Notes: generated by a model from the letters alone, not told the origin. Counted from the stretch's first letter, positions 45,645 to 55,241 are shown. The stretch is 55,246 bases of DNA from an uncultured Planctomycetota bacterium (GCA_900696685.1 CAADHA010000160.1:1-55246); one strand, 5' to 3'. Program-made: numbers and translations.

Positions 45645-45782
45645 GCCGCCCATTGGGGCCACGGTGCGGGAGGGGGGGCGGACTGGGGCGTTTCCCCCAC
45701 TGGTTGTCCGGAAAATGCTGCCTATCCTGTTGGTTCCACTGATCGCGGCCCCGTCCCTCCGCCCCCCTCCGGAGCGAACCTG

Positions 45783-47189
45783 ATGCTGGGAAAAGTCTTC
45801 AAGGCCTACGACGTTCGCGCGACGTACCCCAACCCGCTCAACGAGCAGACAGCCTGGAAGATCGGCTATGGAACCGCCCGGTATCTTCTCGAAAGGGCCG
45901 CGGCCGGCGGTGACACCGATCCGATGATGCGGCACATCGTGGTCGGACGCGACATGAGGCCGAGTTCCCCGGCCCTGGCGCAGGCCCTCATTGAGGGCAT
46001 CCGCACCTACGGCGCCCATGTCATCGACGTGGGAATGGTCGACACTCCCTTTGTCTACTTCGCGATCAACTACCTTGACTGCGCCGGCGGCGTAATGGTG
46101 ACTGCCAGCCACAACCCCGTCGAGTACAACGGCTTCAAGGTCAGCGGGCGCCAGGCCTTTCCCATCGGCCAGGCGACGGGGCTCGATGAAATCAGCAAGT
46201 ACGCGGCGATGGCGGACTTCGAGAAAGTCGTCCCGCCGCCGGTCCCGACCGGCCGCATTGAGGAGCGCGACTTCTGGGCGGGGTACCGCGAGCACGTCCT
46301 GTCGTTTCTGAGACTCGGGCCGCGCACGATCAAGGTCGTCGTCGATGCCTCCAACGGAATGGCGGGCACGATGATGAAGAAGGTCTTCAAGGACCTTGAC
46401 CATCTCAGGATCATCGAACTCAACTTTCGCAATACGACCGGCCGCTTCGCCCACGACCCCAATCCGCTCATTGCGGCGAACCTCGCCGACCTCCGTCAGC
46501 GGGTGCTCGAAGAGAAAGCGAACTTCGGCCTGTGCTTCGACGGAGACGCCGACCGAGCCATCTTCGTGGACGAGAGGGCGGAGATCATCGGCTGCGACCA
46601 CCTGACGGCGATGATGGCGGGGCACTTTCTCAAGTCGAATCCAGGCGCGGGGATCGTCTTTGACCTGCGCTCCAGCCGCACCGTCGAAGAGGAGATCAAC
46701 CGGGCGGGTGGGCGGCCGATCCGCTCGCGCGTCGGGCACGTCTTCATGAAGCAGGCGCTGCGCGAGCATGGGGCGGTGTTCGGCGGAGAACTCTCCGGCC
46801 ACTTCTACTTCCGTGACAACTTCAATGCCGACAGCGGCGCCATCGCGTTCGCCCAGGTGCTGAGCATTCTCGCGCTCACCAAGCGGAGGCTCAGCGAACT
46901 CATCAAGCCGTTCACGAAGTACTCGCAGTCGGGCGAGATCAACTTCATGAACGAAGAAAAGGAACTCGCCCTCCAGGCGCTCGAAGAGCACTTCGCGGGG
47001 GCCGCGGAGATTTCGCATCTCGACGGCCTGACCATTGACTGCTTCCGTCGCGAAGGCTGGTGGTGCAACGTTCGCCAGTCCAACACCGAGCCGGTTCTGC
47101 GGCTCAATCTCGAGGCGCGCAACGAAGTCATCCGCGATCGGATGATCAACGAGATCGCGCCGATGCTGGGCCACCGCGTGGCGCACTGA
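45783..47189 (+). CDS. manB: Phosphomannomutase / phosphoglucomutase
   Basis: 468 residues, normal length. All four active-site parts are present: the phosphoserine loop MVTASHNP (Ser109), the metal loop FDGDADR, the sugar loop GGELSGH, and the phosphate-binding QSNTEPVLRL near the C-terminus. It interconverts hexose 1- and 6-phosphates for nucleotide-sugar and envelope polysaccharide synthesis. The N-terminal KAYDVRATYP matches the bifunctional AlgC/ManB group. Confidence 0.93.
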   Translation: MLGKVFKAYDVRATYPNPLNEQTAWKIGYGTARYLLERAAAGGDTDPMMRHIVVGRDMRPSSPALAQALIEGIRTYGAHVIDVGMVDTPFVYFAINYLDCAGGVMVTASHNPVEYNGFKVSGRQAFPIGQATGLDEISKYAAMADFEKVVPPPVPTGRIEERDFWAGYREHVLSFLRLGPRTIKVVVDASNGMAGTMMKKVFKDLDHLRIIELNFRNTTGRFAHDPNPLIAANLADLRQRVLEEKANFGLCFDGDADRAIFVDERAEIIGCDHLTAMMAGHFLKSNPGAGIVFDLRSSRTVEEEINRAGGRPIRSRVGHVFMKQALREHGAVFGGELSGHFYFRDNFNADSGAIAFAQVLSILALTKRRLSELIKPFTKYSQSGEINFMNEEKELALQALEEHFAGAAEISHLDGLTIDCFRREGWWCNVRQSNTEPVLRLNLEARNEVIRDRMINEIAPMLGHRVAH

Positions 47190-47319
47190 GCGTGGCAAAA
47201 GCGGGGGACCAGGGCTCAAGACTCGAGGAAGCGACGCGGTGACATAGGCGAGGCCGCGTGCGTCATTGCCCCGGGGATTCCCGGCATGCTCCCGTCGCGC
47301 ACTGTCGGGCGGCGCACCC

Positions 47320-47991
47320 TCAGGGCCTGGGACCCTCCACCATGATCTTCGCGGCTGCGGTGCGGCCCATGGTGACGGCTGGAAGTTTGCCCGTCTGGAT
47401 CGTCAGCGCCTCGGCGGCGCGGTCATTGACCAGCACGCGAGCCCGAGTGCCCGGCCTGAGGTGGTGGCGATCGACAAAGCGCAGAAAATCCTCGTCCTGA
47501 TCAAGGATGCGCGCCACGCGCACTTCCGCCCCCTCCTCGGCTTCGGTGAGGGGCGTGAGCGCGGCCTGTCGGATTGCGCCCTTGGCGTTGGGGATCGGGT
47601 CGCCGTGCGGATCCACGCTCGGGAAGCCGAGGAACTCGTCAATGCGGTCGAGGAGTTTGTCCGAGATGGCGTGTTCGAGGCTCTCGGCCTCTTCGTGGAC
47701 TTCCGACCAGTCCAGGCCGAGAGCGTCCACAAGAAAGCACTCGATAAGGCGGTGGCGGCGGAGGATGCGCAGGGCCAGCGTGCGGCCGCGGGCGGTGAGT
47801 TTCACTCCGCCGTATGGCTCATAGGCGACGAACCGCGAGTCGGCGAGGCTCTTGGCCATGGACGTGGCCGTGCCCGGAGTGACGCCCATCACCCCGGCGA
47901 GGTTCTTCATGGAGACGACCGCGGCGCCCGGCGCAGCCTGCTCCTCGAGGTAGATGCGCTTGAGGTAGTTCTCGACAGTGCTGCTGGGCAT
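47320..47991 (-). CDS. mntR: DtxR/MntR-family metal-responsive repressor
   Basis: 223 residues from MPSSTVENYL. Winged helix (residues 1-70), dimerisation/metal domain (VHEEAESLEH: the Cys102 position of DtxR is Glu, as in manganese-type MntR; Glu105 and His106 equivalents are kept; His79/Glu83 in RHRLIE) and a C-terminal FeoA/SH3-like domain. The N-terminal ligand (Met10 of DtxR, Asp8 of MntR) is Asn. It is divergent from a metal ABC importer, which it very probably represses when metal is plentiful. Confidence 0.88.
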   Translation of the reverse strand: MPSSTVENYLKRIYLEEQAAPGAAVVSMKNLAGVMGVTPGTATSMAKSLADSRFVAYEPYGGVKLTARGRTLALRILRRHRLIECFLVDALGLDWSEVHEEAESLEHAISDKLLDRIDEFLGFPSVDPHGDPIPNAKGAIRQAALTPLTEAEEGAEVRVARILDQDEDFLRFVDRHHLRPGTRARVLVNDRAAEALTIQTGKLPAVTMGRTAAAKIMVEGPRP

Positions 47992-48060
47992 GGGTGGCTC
48001 CGCGGCGGGCGTGAGTGAGGAGAAGGCCGATCCGTCAAAGTATACCTCGATATCGGTCGC

Positions 48061-48108
48061 TTGACGTGCCTTTGATGCCGGTGTATACTCTTTTTGACTA
48101 ATCAAAAA
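48061..48108 (+). promoter_or_regulatory. Sigma-70 promoter and candidate MntR operator for the metal importer
   Basis: TTGACG (48061-48066), 17 bp, TATACT (48084-48089) is a near-consensus housekeeping promoter. Directly after it, TTTTTGACTAATCAAAAA (48091-48108) has perfect 7-bp arms around CTAA and covers the expected transcription start, a classic repressor site. A second TATACC/GGTGTATACT pairing (48037-48089) may belong to the leftward mntR promoter. Confidence 0.7.
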
Positions 48109-48153
48109 CCACCTCGGCCGCCGATGATCGGTCGATGAAGGAGCCTCGTCCCC

Positions 48154-49119
48154 ATGATCCGACTGACTTCTCTTCTCGCCGTGCTGGGCCTTGCTTTGAC
48201 CGGCCAGGGCCGGGCCGCCGCCCCGCCCTCCTCCCCTTATCGCATTGTCACCACCTGCGGCATGGTGACCGACATCGTCCGCCAGGTCGCCGGCGACAAA
48301 GCGATCGTCGAGGGCCTGATGGGCGAGGGGGTTGACCCCCACCTCTACAAGCCCACTCGAAACGACGTAGCCAGGATCCTCGACGCCCAGGTCGTTTTCT
48401 ACAGCGGCCTGATGCTCGAAGGCCGCATGACCGACACCTTCATCAAGGCCGCACGCGACGGGCGCGTCGTTCACGCCGTGACGGAACTCATCGACGAGTC
48501 CTATCTCCTCGAACCGCCGGGCATGGCCGGTCACTGGGACCCGCACGTGTGGATGGACGTCAAGGCGTGGAGCAGGGCGGTGGAGGCCGTCGCCAAGGCG
48601 TTGAGCGACTACGACGCCGCAAACAAGGGGCACTACGCATCAAACGCCGAGGCGTATCGCGCCCAACTGACCGCTCTTGATGACTACGTGAAGGGCGTGA
48701 TCGCCTCGATCCCCGCCGAGCGGCGCGTGCTCATCACCGCCCACGACGCGTTCAACTACTTCGGCCGCGCCTACGGCATCGAAGTCCTCGGCATCCAGGG
48801 CATCTCGACCGAGTCAGAGGCGGGGTTGAGCGACATCAACCGCCTCGTCGATCTCATTGTCTCGCGGCGCATCAGCGCCGTCTTCGTCGAGTCGAGCGTC
48901 TCGGACAAGAACGTTACTGCGCTCGTCGAGGGCGCCAAGTCGCGCGGGCACAGCGTGACCATCGGCGGCCGCCTCTTCTCGGACGCCATGGGCCGGCCGG
49001 GAACCTATGAAGGCACGTACATCGGCATGATCGACCACAATGCGACGACGATCGCCCGCGCGCTGGGCGGGCAGGCGCCCGAGCGCGGCATGAACGGAAA
49101 GCTGAGCGCCGCGAAATGA
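48154..49119 (+). CDS. mntA: Mn/Zn ABC transporter substrate-binding protein
   Basis: 321 residues with a signal peptide (LLAVLGLALTGQGRAAA). Cluster A-I metal-binding protein: ligands expected from the His in GVDPHLYKP, the His in WDPHVWMD, a Glu in FVESSVSD and the Asp in MIDHNAT. The zinc-type His/acid-rich loop is missing, which favours manganese. It captures the metal in the periplasm for the permeases encoded next; its stop overlaps the ATPase start. Confidence 0.9.
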   Translation: MIRLTSLLAVLGLALTGQGRAAAPPSSPYRIVTTCGMVTDIVRQVAGDKAIVEGLMGEGVDPHLYKPTRNDVARILDAQVVFYSGLMLEGRMTDTFIKAARDGRVVHAVTELIDESYLLEPPGMAGHWDPHVWMDVKAWSRAVEAVAKALSDYDAANKGHYASNAEAYRAQLTALDDYVKGVIASIPAERRVLITAHDAFNYFGRAYGIEVLGIQGISTESEAGLSDINRLVDLIVSRRISAVFVESSVSDKNVTALVEGAKSRGHSVTIGGRLFSDAMGRPGTYEGTYIGMIDHNATTIARALGGQAPERGMNGKLSAAK

Positions 49120-49949
49120 GCGCCGCCTCGATCGTCGATGCCTCGGCCGGCTCGCCCGTTTCCGTCATCGGGCCGGAGCACTCGCCGACCGCGCCGGTCT
49201 CGATCCACGACATGACCGTCGCCTACCACCGCAAGCCGGTGCTGTGGGACGTCGATCTCGATGTTCCGCAGGGGCGTCTGGTGGGGATCATCGGCCCCAA
49301 CGGCGCGGGCAAGAGCACGCTCATCAAGGCGGCCCTCGATCTCGTGCCGCGCGTCTCGGGCGAAGTGCTCATCTATGGCAAGCCGTTCCGGCGGCAGCGG
49401 CGGCTCGTCGCCTATGTTCCGCAGCGAGAGAGCGTGGACTGGGATTTTCCCATCTGCGCCGTGGAGGTGGTGATGATGGGTCGCTACGGGATGATGGGCT
49501 GGTGCCGGCCCGTCACGCGCGCCCATCGACGCGCAGCGCTCCAGGCCCTCGACCGCGTGGGCATGGCCGACTTCGCCGACCGGCAGATCAGCAACCTCTC
49601 CGGCGGGCAGCAGCAGCGCATCTTTCTCGCGCGGGCGCTGGCGCAGGAAGCCCGGATTTACTTCATGGATGAGCCGTTCGCAAGCGTCGATGCCGCGACG
49701 GAGCGGGCCATCATCGCCGTACTCACCGACCTGAAGAACTCGGGCAAGACGGTGCTCGTCGTCCATCACGATCTCCAGACTGTAAGCCAGTACTTCGATC
49801 ACCTCATCATGCTCAACATGCGCGTCGTCGCGCACGGCCCGACCGCAGAAGTCTTCACGCCGGAGAACCTGGCACGGACCTACGGCGGCCGGCTGACGCT
49901 GCTGAGCGAGGCGGCTGAAGCGCTGGCGCGCGGAGGACGGGCGGTGTGA
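49116..49949 (+). CDS. mntB: Mn/Zn ABC transporter ATPase
   Basis: 277 residues: Walker A GPNGAGKST (about 60-68), Q-loop AYVPQRESVDWDFP with the W-x-F-P typical of Mn/Zn importers, signature LSGGQQQR, Walker B IYFMDEP and switch His VHHD. It is coupled by 4-bp overlaps on both sides. An N-terminal stretch of about 27 polar residues precedes the ABC fold. Confidence 0.93.
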   Translation: MSAASIVDASAGSPVSVIGPEHSPTAPVSIHDMTVAYHRKPVLWDVDLDVPQGRLVGIIGPNGAGKSTLIKAALDLVPRVSGEVLIYGKPFRRQRRLVAYVPQRESVDWDFPICAVEVVMMGRYGMMGWCRPVTRAHRRAALQALDRVGMADFADRQISNLSGGQQQRIFLARALAQEARIYFMDEPFASVDAATERAIIAVLTDLKNSGKTVLVVHHDLQTVSQYFDHLIMLNMRVVAHGPTAEVFTPENLARTYGGRLTLLSEAAEALARGGRAV

Positions 49950-51370
49950 AGAGGGCAGCGCTCATCTTCGGGCTGCTGCTGACGATCGCGGCGGCGCCGG
50001 CCGAGGCCGCAGCGCAGAGTCAGCCCTCCATCCTCGACAATCTCCAGCGCGTCCTCTCGCTGCGCGATTACAACACGCGCGTCGTCATCGCCGGCGTCTC
50101 GCTCCTCGGACTCGCGGCCGGCGGCATCGGCACGTTTCTGCTTCTTCGAAAGCGCTCTCTTACGGCCGATGCGCTCAGCCACGCCACGCTTCCAGGCATC
50201 GCCCTGGCGTTCATCATCACGACGGCGCTCGGCGGCGATGGGCGTGCGCTGGTCTGGCTGCTTCTCGGCGCCTTCGGCACGGGCGTAGCGGCCGTCGGCG
50301 TGATCATCCTCATTCGCCATACGACGCGCATCAAGGAAGACGCCGCCCTGGGCATCGTGCTCAGCGTGTTCTTCGGCGCCGGCGCAGCGCTCATCAAACT
50401 CGCCGAGCAGATGCCCCAGGGCAGCGCCGCGGGGCTTGACCGTTTCATCCTCGGACGCGCCGCGTCGATGATCGCCGCCGACGTGCAGGCCATCGCCGTC
50501 GTCACAGTCATCGTGCTGGCGGTCTGCACAGCGTTCTTCAAGGAGTTCCGCCTGTTGTGCTTCGACCAGTCCTTTGCCGGCGCACAGGGCTGGCCGGTGC
50601 TTCTGCTCGATGCGCTGCTCATGGGGATGGTCGTGGCGGTCACGGTGATCGGCCTGCAGTCCGTCGGGCTCGTGCTCGTGGTGGCGATGCTCATTACCCC
50701 CGCAGCAGCGGCGCGACTCTGGACAGATCGACTCTCCATCATGTTCCCCCTCGCGGCGGCGATGGGGGCGCTCGGCGGCGCGGCAGGGGCGGTCGTCAGC
50801 GCCGCGGCCGAACGAATGCCGACCGGCCCGATCATCGTCCTCGTCTGCTCGGCGCTCTTCGCAGCGAGCCTCGTGTTCGGGTCGAAGCGCGGCCTGCTGG
50901 TTCGCGCTGTCCGTCATATGCATCTGCGGCGCCGCGTTGCTGAGCAGCATCTCCTTCGCGCCCTGTGGGAGATGTCGGAGAACGCCGGCCGCGTGGAGGT
51001 CCGCAGCACCTTTGCCCGACTCAAGTCTCAACGATCATGGTCCGCCCTCGCGCTGCGCCGCGAGATCAGCCGCCTGCGACGGCGCGGCTGGGTGCGCCTC
51101 GATGCCCAGGGCGACATCAGTCTTACGAACCAGGGCCGCATCGAAGCCCAGCGCGTCGTGCGCAATCACCGCCTCTGGGAGATGTACCTCATCACCCACG
51201 CCGACATCGCCCCGACCCACGTCGATCGCGATGCCGACCAGATCGAGCACGTCCTGCCGCCTGACCTGATTGAACGACTCGAAGGACTCGTGGAGGCGAG
51301 TGATGCGAGGGCGGCGATGCCCGCCAGCCCGCACGAGTTGCCGGCTCTTGCGACCGGAGATCGGCCATGA
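49946..51370 (+). CDS. mntC: Mn/Zn ABC permease with C-terminal DtxR-like domain (first)
   Basis: 474 residues from a GTG that overlaps the ATPase stop. A signal-like N-terminus and eight or nine membrane helices (about 45-320) match the ABC-3 permease family (LTADALSHATLPGIALAF). Residues about 330-455 are a winged-helix plus dimerisation module: SALALRREISRLRRRGWV, then NHRLWEMYL and DADQIEHVL, where the His/Glu and Asp-x2-Glu-His positions match DtxR metal ligands. The module should face the cytoplasm and may sense metal to gate or regulate import. Confidence 0.9.
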   Translation: MKRAALIFGLLLTIAAAPAEAAAQSQPSILDNLQRVLSLRDYNTRVVIAGVSLLGLAAGGIGTFLLLRKRSLTADALSHATLPGIALAFIITTALGGDGRALVWLLLGAFGTGVAAVGVIILIRHTTRIKEDAALGIVLSVFFGAGAALIKLAEQMPQGSAAGLDRFILGRAASMIAADVQAIAVVTVIVLAVCTAFFKEFRLLCFDQSFAGAQGWPVLLLDALLMGMVVAVTVIGLQSVGLVLVVAMLITPAAAARLWTDRLSIMFPLAAAMGALGGAAGAVVSAAAERMPTGPIIVLVCSALFAASLVFGSKRGLLVRAVRHMHLRRRVAEQHLLRALWEMSENAGRVEVRSTFARLKSQRSWSALALRREISRLRRRGWVRLDAQGDISLTNQGRIEAQRVVRNHRLWEMYLITHADIAPTHVDRDADQIEHVLPPDLIERLEGLVEASDARAAMPASPHELPALATGDRP

Positions 51371-52713
51371 CCTGGCTGGATGCAGACACCGACATCATCT
51401 TCAGCGGCGCGCTTTGTGCGCTGGCGTGCAGCATTCCCGGCACGCTTCTGGTGCTGCGCAAGATGAGCATGATGGGCGACGCCATCAGCCACACCGTCCT
51501 GCCCGGACTCGCGGCCGCCTTCCTCATCACGCAGACCCGCGCCCCGATTCCCATGTTCATCGGGGCAGCGGTCATCGGCATCGTCACCGCACTGCTGGTT
51601 CAGTGGGTGCGCGACCTCAGCCGCACTGACGGCGGAACGGCGATGGGAATCGTCTTCACCGCCCTCTTCGCCGTCGGACTCGTGCTGCTGCGCCTGCCCG
51701 CGATCGAGCACATCGACCTCGATCCTTCCTGCGTGCTCTACGGCGCGGTCGAGACGTCGGCGATCGACCCGATCAACGTGCTCGGCGTCGAGATGCCGCG
51801 CGCCGCGCTCATCAACGGCGTCATGTTCGCCGTCAACCTCGGCGTGCTGCTCCTGCTCTTCAAGGAGTTCCGCATCAGCGCCTTCGACCCGGCGCTCGCC
51901 ACGACGGTGGGCATCAACGCGACGCTCATGCACTACATCCTCATGACCATGACCGCGGTAACGGCGGTGGCGGCCTTCGAGACCGTCGGCAGCATCCTTG
52001 TCATTGCCATGCTCATCGTGCCTCCGGCCGCGGCGTACCTGCTCACCGACCGCTTCGGCGTCATGTTCGTTCTTGCGGGAGTCATCGGCGTGCTTTCGGC
52101 GGCGGGCGGCCACGTCGCGGCGATTGTCATCCCCGAGTGGCTCGGCGTGGGCGATACCGTCACCTCCGGCATGATGGCCGTCGCCGCCGGCGCCCTCTTC
52201 ACGCTCGCGTGGCTCGTCTCGCCGCGCCACGGCGTCATCTCACACCTGCTCTCGCGATGGCGCCTCGGCCTGCGCATCATGCGCGAGGACATTCTCGGCA
52301 TCCTCTACCGCGAGCAGGAGCAGGCGGATCATCCGACGCCGTCGCTGACGACGGCCGTCGAGGCGATCGTCCGTCTGCGGAAATTGCGGCCGGTAATTGC
52401 GCGCCTCGCCTTGTCGCGGCTGCGCCGGCGCGGGATGGTGACAGGCACGTTGCCGCAACTGGCGCTCACGGACCGCGGCCGCACCGAAGCCGCACGCCTC
52501 GTGCGCTCCCACCGCCTCTGGGAGACCTATTTCTCGCACCAGTTCCCGACGCTGCCCTCGGACCACCTGCACGCACCGGCCGAAGTGCTCGAACACCTCA
52601 CCGACGACGCCCTGCGCGACCGCCTCGGACAGCGCACCAATGACCCAAGCGTCGATCCGCACGGCCGCGCGATTCCGGGCGCCGCATCAGGCGCTTCGAT
52701 AGACGGATCGTGA
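51367..52713 (+). CDS. mntD: Mn/Zn ABC permease with C-terminal DtxR-like domain (second)
   Basis: 448 residues, start overlapping the previous stop (ATGA). ABC-3 permease, eight or nine helices (MMGDAISHTVLPGLAAAF, MLIVPPAAAYLLT). The C-terminal 150 residues repeat the plan of the first permease: winged helix (LALSRLRRRGMV), SHRLWETYF, then HLHAPAEVLEHL, which keeps all of His98, Glu102, Glu105 and His106 of the DtxR/MntR sites, and a PSVDPHGRAIPG loop also seen in the free MntR. It probably heterodimerises with the first permease. Confidence 0.9.
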   Translation: MTWLDADTDIIFSGALCALACSIPGTLLVLRKMSMMGDAISHTVLPGLAAAFLITQTRAPIPMFIGAAVIGIVTALLVQWVRDLSRTDGGTAMGIVFTALFAVGLVLLRLPAIEHIDLDPSCVLYGAVETSAIDPINVLGVEMPRAALINGVMFAVNLGVLLLLFKEFRISAFDPALATTVGINATLMHYILMTMTAVTAVAAFETVGSILVIAMLIVPPAAAYLLTDRFGVMFVLAGVIGVLSAAGGHVAAIVIPEWLGVGDTVTSGMMAVAAGALFTLAWLVSPRHGVISHLLSRWRLGLRIMREDILGILYREQEQADHPTPSLTTAVEAIVRLRKLRPVIARLALSRLRRRGMVTGTLPQLALTDRGRTEAARLVRSHRLWETYFSHQFPTLPSDHLHAPAEVLEHLTDDALRDRLGQRTNDPSVDPHGRAIPGAASGASIDGS

Positions 52714-52722
52714 GCGCGCCGA

Positions 52723-53415
52723 TCACTTTTCCTCGCGCAACCCGATGCCATACTGCCACACGAGTGCGGCCAGTGTCGCGCCGATGATGGGCGCCAGCCA
52801 GTAGAGCCAGTGGGCGTCCCAATGTCCGCCGACGAGCGCGGGACCGAAACTGCGCGCGGGATTGACCGAAGCGCCGGTCGCCGGGCCGATGAAGAGGATG
52901 ACCGCGGTGAGCGTGAGTCCGATGCCGAAGCCGCCGACCATCGGCCCCTTTCCCACGCCTCGCGGATCCACTGCCGTTCCGATCACCGCGAACATGAGCA
53001 GGAAAGTGCCGAGGACTTCGAGGATGAAGGCCGGGCCGAAGCGCGGGCCTTCACCGATTGTGAACGAGCCGAGCGTGGCGCCGAGGCGGGTTTGATCTGC
53101 CAAGCCGCCCTCCATTGCATAACGGAGCAGTCCCGCGCCGACGACGGCTCCGATCACCTGCGCCGCGATGAAGACGATCGTCTGCACCGGGCTTTGCCGC
53201 CCGATGGCGCACAGCGCGATCGAGACGGCGGGGTTGATCTGCCCGCCGGAGATGTGCATCGTCGCCGTAATGGCCACGCCGAGTATCAGTCCATGGGCCA
53301 GGGCGATGGCGACGAGGTTCTCTCCGCCGGTCATGACGATCGCGCCGGCGCCGATGAAGGTCAATGCGAAAGTACCGATCATCTCCGCGATCGCCGCAGG
53401 CATCAGCCGGTTCAT
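52723..53415 (-). CDS. Aquaporin / aquaglyceroporin (MIP family)
   Basis: 230 residues with six helices and two half-helix NPA motifs, INPAVS and VNPARS, both intact. The C-terminal WLYWLAPIIGATLAA is typical of AqpZ-like members. It lies downstream of acr3 and arsR on the same strand, resembling ars operons in which a MIP channel (AqpS in Sinorhizobium) moves arsenite or methylarsenicals. A plain water or small-solute channel remains possible. Confidence 0.9.
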   Translation of the reverse strand: MNRLMPAAIAEMIGTFALTFIGAGAIVMTGGENLVAIALAHGLILGVAITATMHISGGQINPAVSIALCAIGRQSPVQTIVFIAAQVIGAVVGAGLLRYAMEGGLADQTRLGATLGSFTIGEGPRFGPAFILEVLGTFLLMFAVIGTAVDPRGVGKGPMVGGFGIGLTLTAVILFIGPATGASVNPARSFGPALVGGHWDAHWLYWLAPIIGATLAALVWQYGIGLREEK

Positions 53416-53715
53416 GGAGTGTTCCTTGCCGGAATTGTGGGACGGGAATGCGGGTCGAGGCCGGGACAGCGCGGCGATTGTAGGGCGCGGTCCATGCGCC
53501 CGCATCGGGCGGCATGGCCTGGCGCTTCGCTTGCCTCTGCCGAACCTGCGGCGGCGCTCGATCGCCCTGGCCGCGACGGCATGGCAATGTGAGGCGCGAC
53601 TCGATGCTCTCCATGCAGTTGGGCGGCTTTCCGCAAGTCGCTCGCTTGGGGCCGGTGCGAGCATCGAAATGTCGGACCGGCGCGGAGTCTCAGCCCGACC
53701 TGCGGGAAATGGCGT
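53416..53715. other. Intergenic region between acr3 and aquaporin genes
   Basis: 300 bp without a credible gene. A small hairpin (GGGCGC/GCGCCC, near 53478-53496) is the only structure seen. A separate aquaporin promoter is possible (a TACAAT-like -10 on the minus strand), but no -35 matches. Confidence 0.35.
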
Positions 53716-54828
53716 TCATCGGCATGCAGGCTGCGCGGGCGCCTTGGCCTCGGCGCCCGAGCCGTACCACCGGCGCTGCAGGAACAGCGCCACGTGGACG
53801 AGGCCGATGAGCACCGGCACCTCCACGAGCGGCCCGATCACCGTCGCGAACGCCACCATCGAGTCGATGCCGAAGATCGCGATGGCGACGGCGATCGCGA
53901 GTTCAAAGTTGTTGCCCGAGGCGGTGAAGGCCAGCGTCGCGCTGCGCGAATAGTCCGCCCCGACCTTCCACGCCATGAAGAACGACACAAGGAACATCAG
54001 GACGAAGTAGCACGAGAGCGGGACCGCCACGCGCAGCACCTCGAGCGGGAAGTGAATGATCTTCTCGCCCTTGAAGGTGAACATCACCACGATGGTGAAG
54101 AGCAGGGCGATGAGTGTCACCGGGCTGATGCGCGGAATGAAATGCCGCTCATACCATTCCCGGCTCTTGAGCGGGATGAGTACGACGCGGCTGAGAATGC
54201 CCGCCGCGAAGGGAATGCCGAGATAGATCATCACGCTCACGAAAATGTCGGCGATGGTGATGTCCGCCACGGTCCGGCCGCCTGCGCCTGCGACGGCGCT
54301 GAGGTCAAGGCCGAACCAGGCCGGCACGATCGTGATGAAGATCCACGCGTACAGGCCGTAGAAGAGCACCTGGAACACGCTGTTGAGCGCGACGAGGCCG
54401 GCGGCGTACTCGCTGCTTCCCCTGGCAAGTTCGTTCCACACGAGGACCATGGCGATGCAGCGCGCGATGCCCACGAGGATCAGACCAACCATGAACTCGG
54501 GCCGGTCGGGCAGAAGGAGCGCGGCCAGCGCGAACATGAGAACCGGGCCGACGATCCAGTTCTGAATGAGCGAGAGCCCGAGGATCTTCACGTTGCGGAA
54601 AACTTTGGGCAGCATCTCGTACTTCACCTTCGCCAGCGGCGGATACATCATGAGAATCAGGCCGATGGCAAGGGGGATGTTCGTTGTGCCGGCGCTGAAG
54701 CGGTCGATGAACTGCGGCGCCGACGGGATGAGAAAACCGATGGCCACGCCCGCACCCATCGCGAGGAAGATCCAGAGCGTGAGCCAGCGGTCGAGGAAGG
54801 AGAGCCGACGGGCGACGTGTTCGGACAT
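53716..54828 (-). CDS. acr3: Arsenite efflux transporter Acr3
   Basis: 370 residues with ten membrane helices, full length. Hallmarks: [12 protein letters not shown] in the first half, [18 protein letters not shown] with the essential Cys of helix 4, and [16 protein letters not shown] with the conserved Glu of helix 9. It exports As(III) using the proton gradient. The gene is 51 bp downstream of arsR. Confidence 0.95.
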   Translation of the reverse strand: MSEHVARRLSFLDRWLTLWIFLAMGAGVAIGFLIPSAPQFIDRFSAGTTNIPLAIGLILMMYPPLAKVKYEMLPKVFRNVKILGLSLIQNWIVGPVLMFALAALLLPDRPEFMVGLILVGIARCIAMVLVWNELARGSSEYAAGLVALNSVFQVLFYGLYAWIFITIVPAWFGLDLSAVAGAGGRTVADITIADIFVSVMIYLGIPFAAGILSRVVLIPLKSREWYERHFIPRISPVTLIALLFTIVVMFTFKGEKIIHFPLEVLRVAVPLSCYFVLMFLVSFFMAWKVGADYSRSATLAFTASGNNFELAIAVAIAIFGIDSMVAFATVIGPLVEVPVLIGLVHVALFLQRRWYGSGAEAKAPAQPACR

Positions 54829-54879
54829 GGTCGAAGCCTCCAGTGACGTCGGGCGACCGCGGCCGCGCGGCAGGATGAC

Positions 54880-55227
54880 TCAAAGTTCCGCTACGAGCGA
54901 CTTGAGGCGCTCAAGGGTTCGCGGCTCGAGGCAGTAACAGGTGCGCTGGCCGACGGGGCGGGCGCGAATGAGGCCGGCCTTCTTGAGGATGCGGAGATGT
55001 TCGGAGACGGTCGATTGCGCGAGCGGCAGCCGGCCGGCCAGGTCGCCGCAGATGCACGACCGGCGGTCGGCGAGCGTGCGCAGCAGGCGGATGCGGGCAG
55101 GGTGCGCGATGGCGCGCGCCAGGGCCGCGAGGCGAGCGTCGTCGGCCTGCCGCCGAGGTGAGCCGGTGACGCGTCCGCCGCGGACCGGTTTGCACTGCTC
55201 CAAGCGTGGTCGTGAGGCATCGTTCAT
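54880..55227 (-). CDS. arsR: ArsR-family arsenic-responsive repressor
   Basis: 115 residues. Winged helix with the DNA-recognition segment LPLAQSTVSEHLRILKKAGL. The ELCVCDL-type metal motif reads RRSCICGDLAG (two Cys), and further Cys (RTCYC and EQCKP) could complete an As(III) site. It opens the leftward ars operon. No ribosome site precedes the ATG, and the likely operator overlaps it, so an internal start near MNDASRP or leaderless translation is possible. Confidence 0.92.
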   Translation of the reverse strand: MNDASRPRLEQCKPVRGGRVTGSPRRQADDARLAALARAIAHPARIRLLRTLADRRSCICGDLAGRLPLAQSTVSEHLRILKKAGLIRARPVGQRTCYCLEPRTLERLKSLVAEL

Positions 55228-55241
55228 CGTCGATTGACGAT
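55226..55241. promoter_or_regulatory. Candidate ArsR operator
   Basis: ATCGTC-GATT-GACGAT is a perfect 6-bp inverted repeat overlapping the arsR start codon at the right edge of the window. The site fits self-regulation by a dimeric winged-helix repressor. The promoter itself lies outside the window. Confidence 0.5.
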
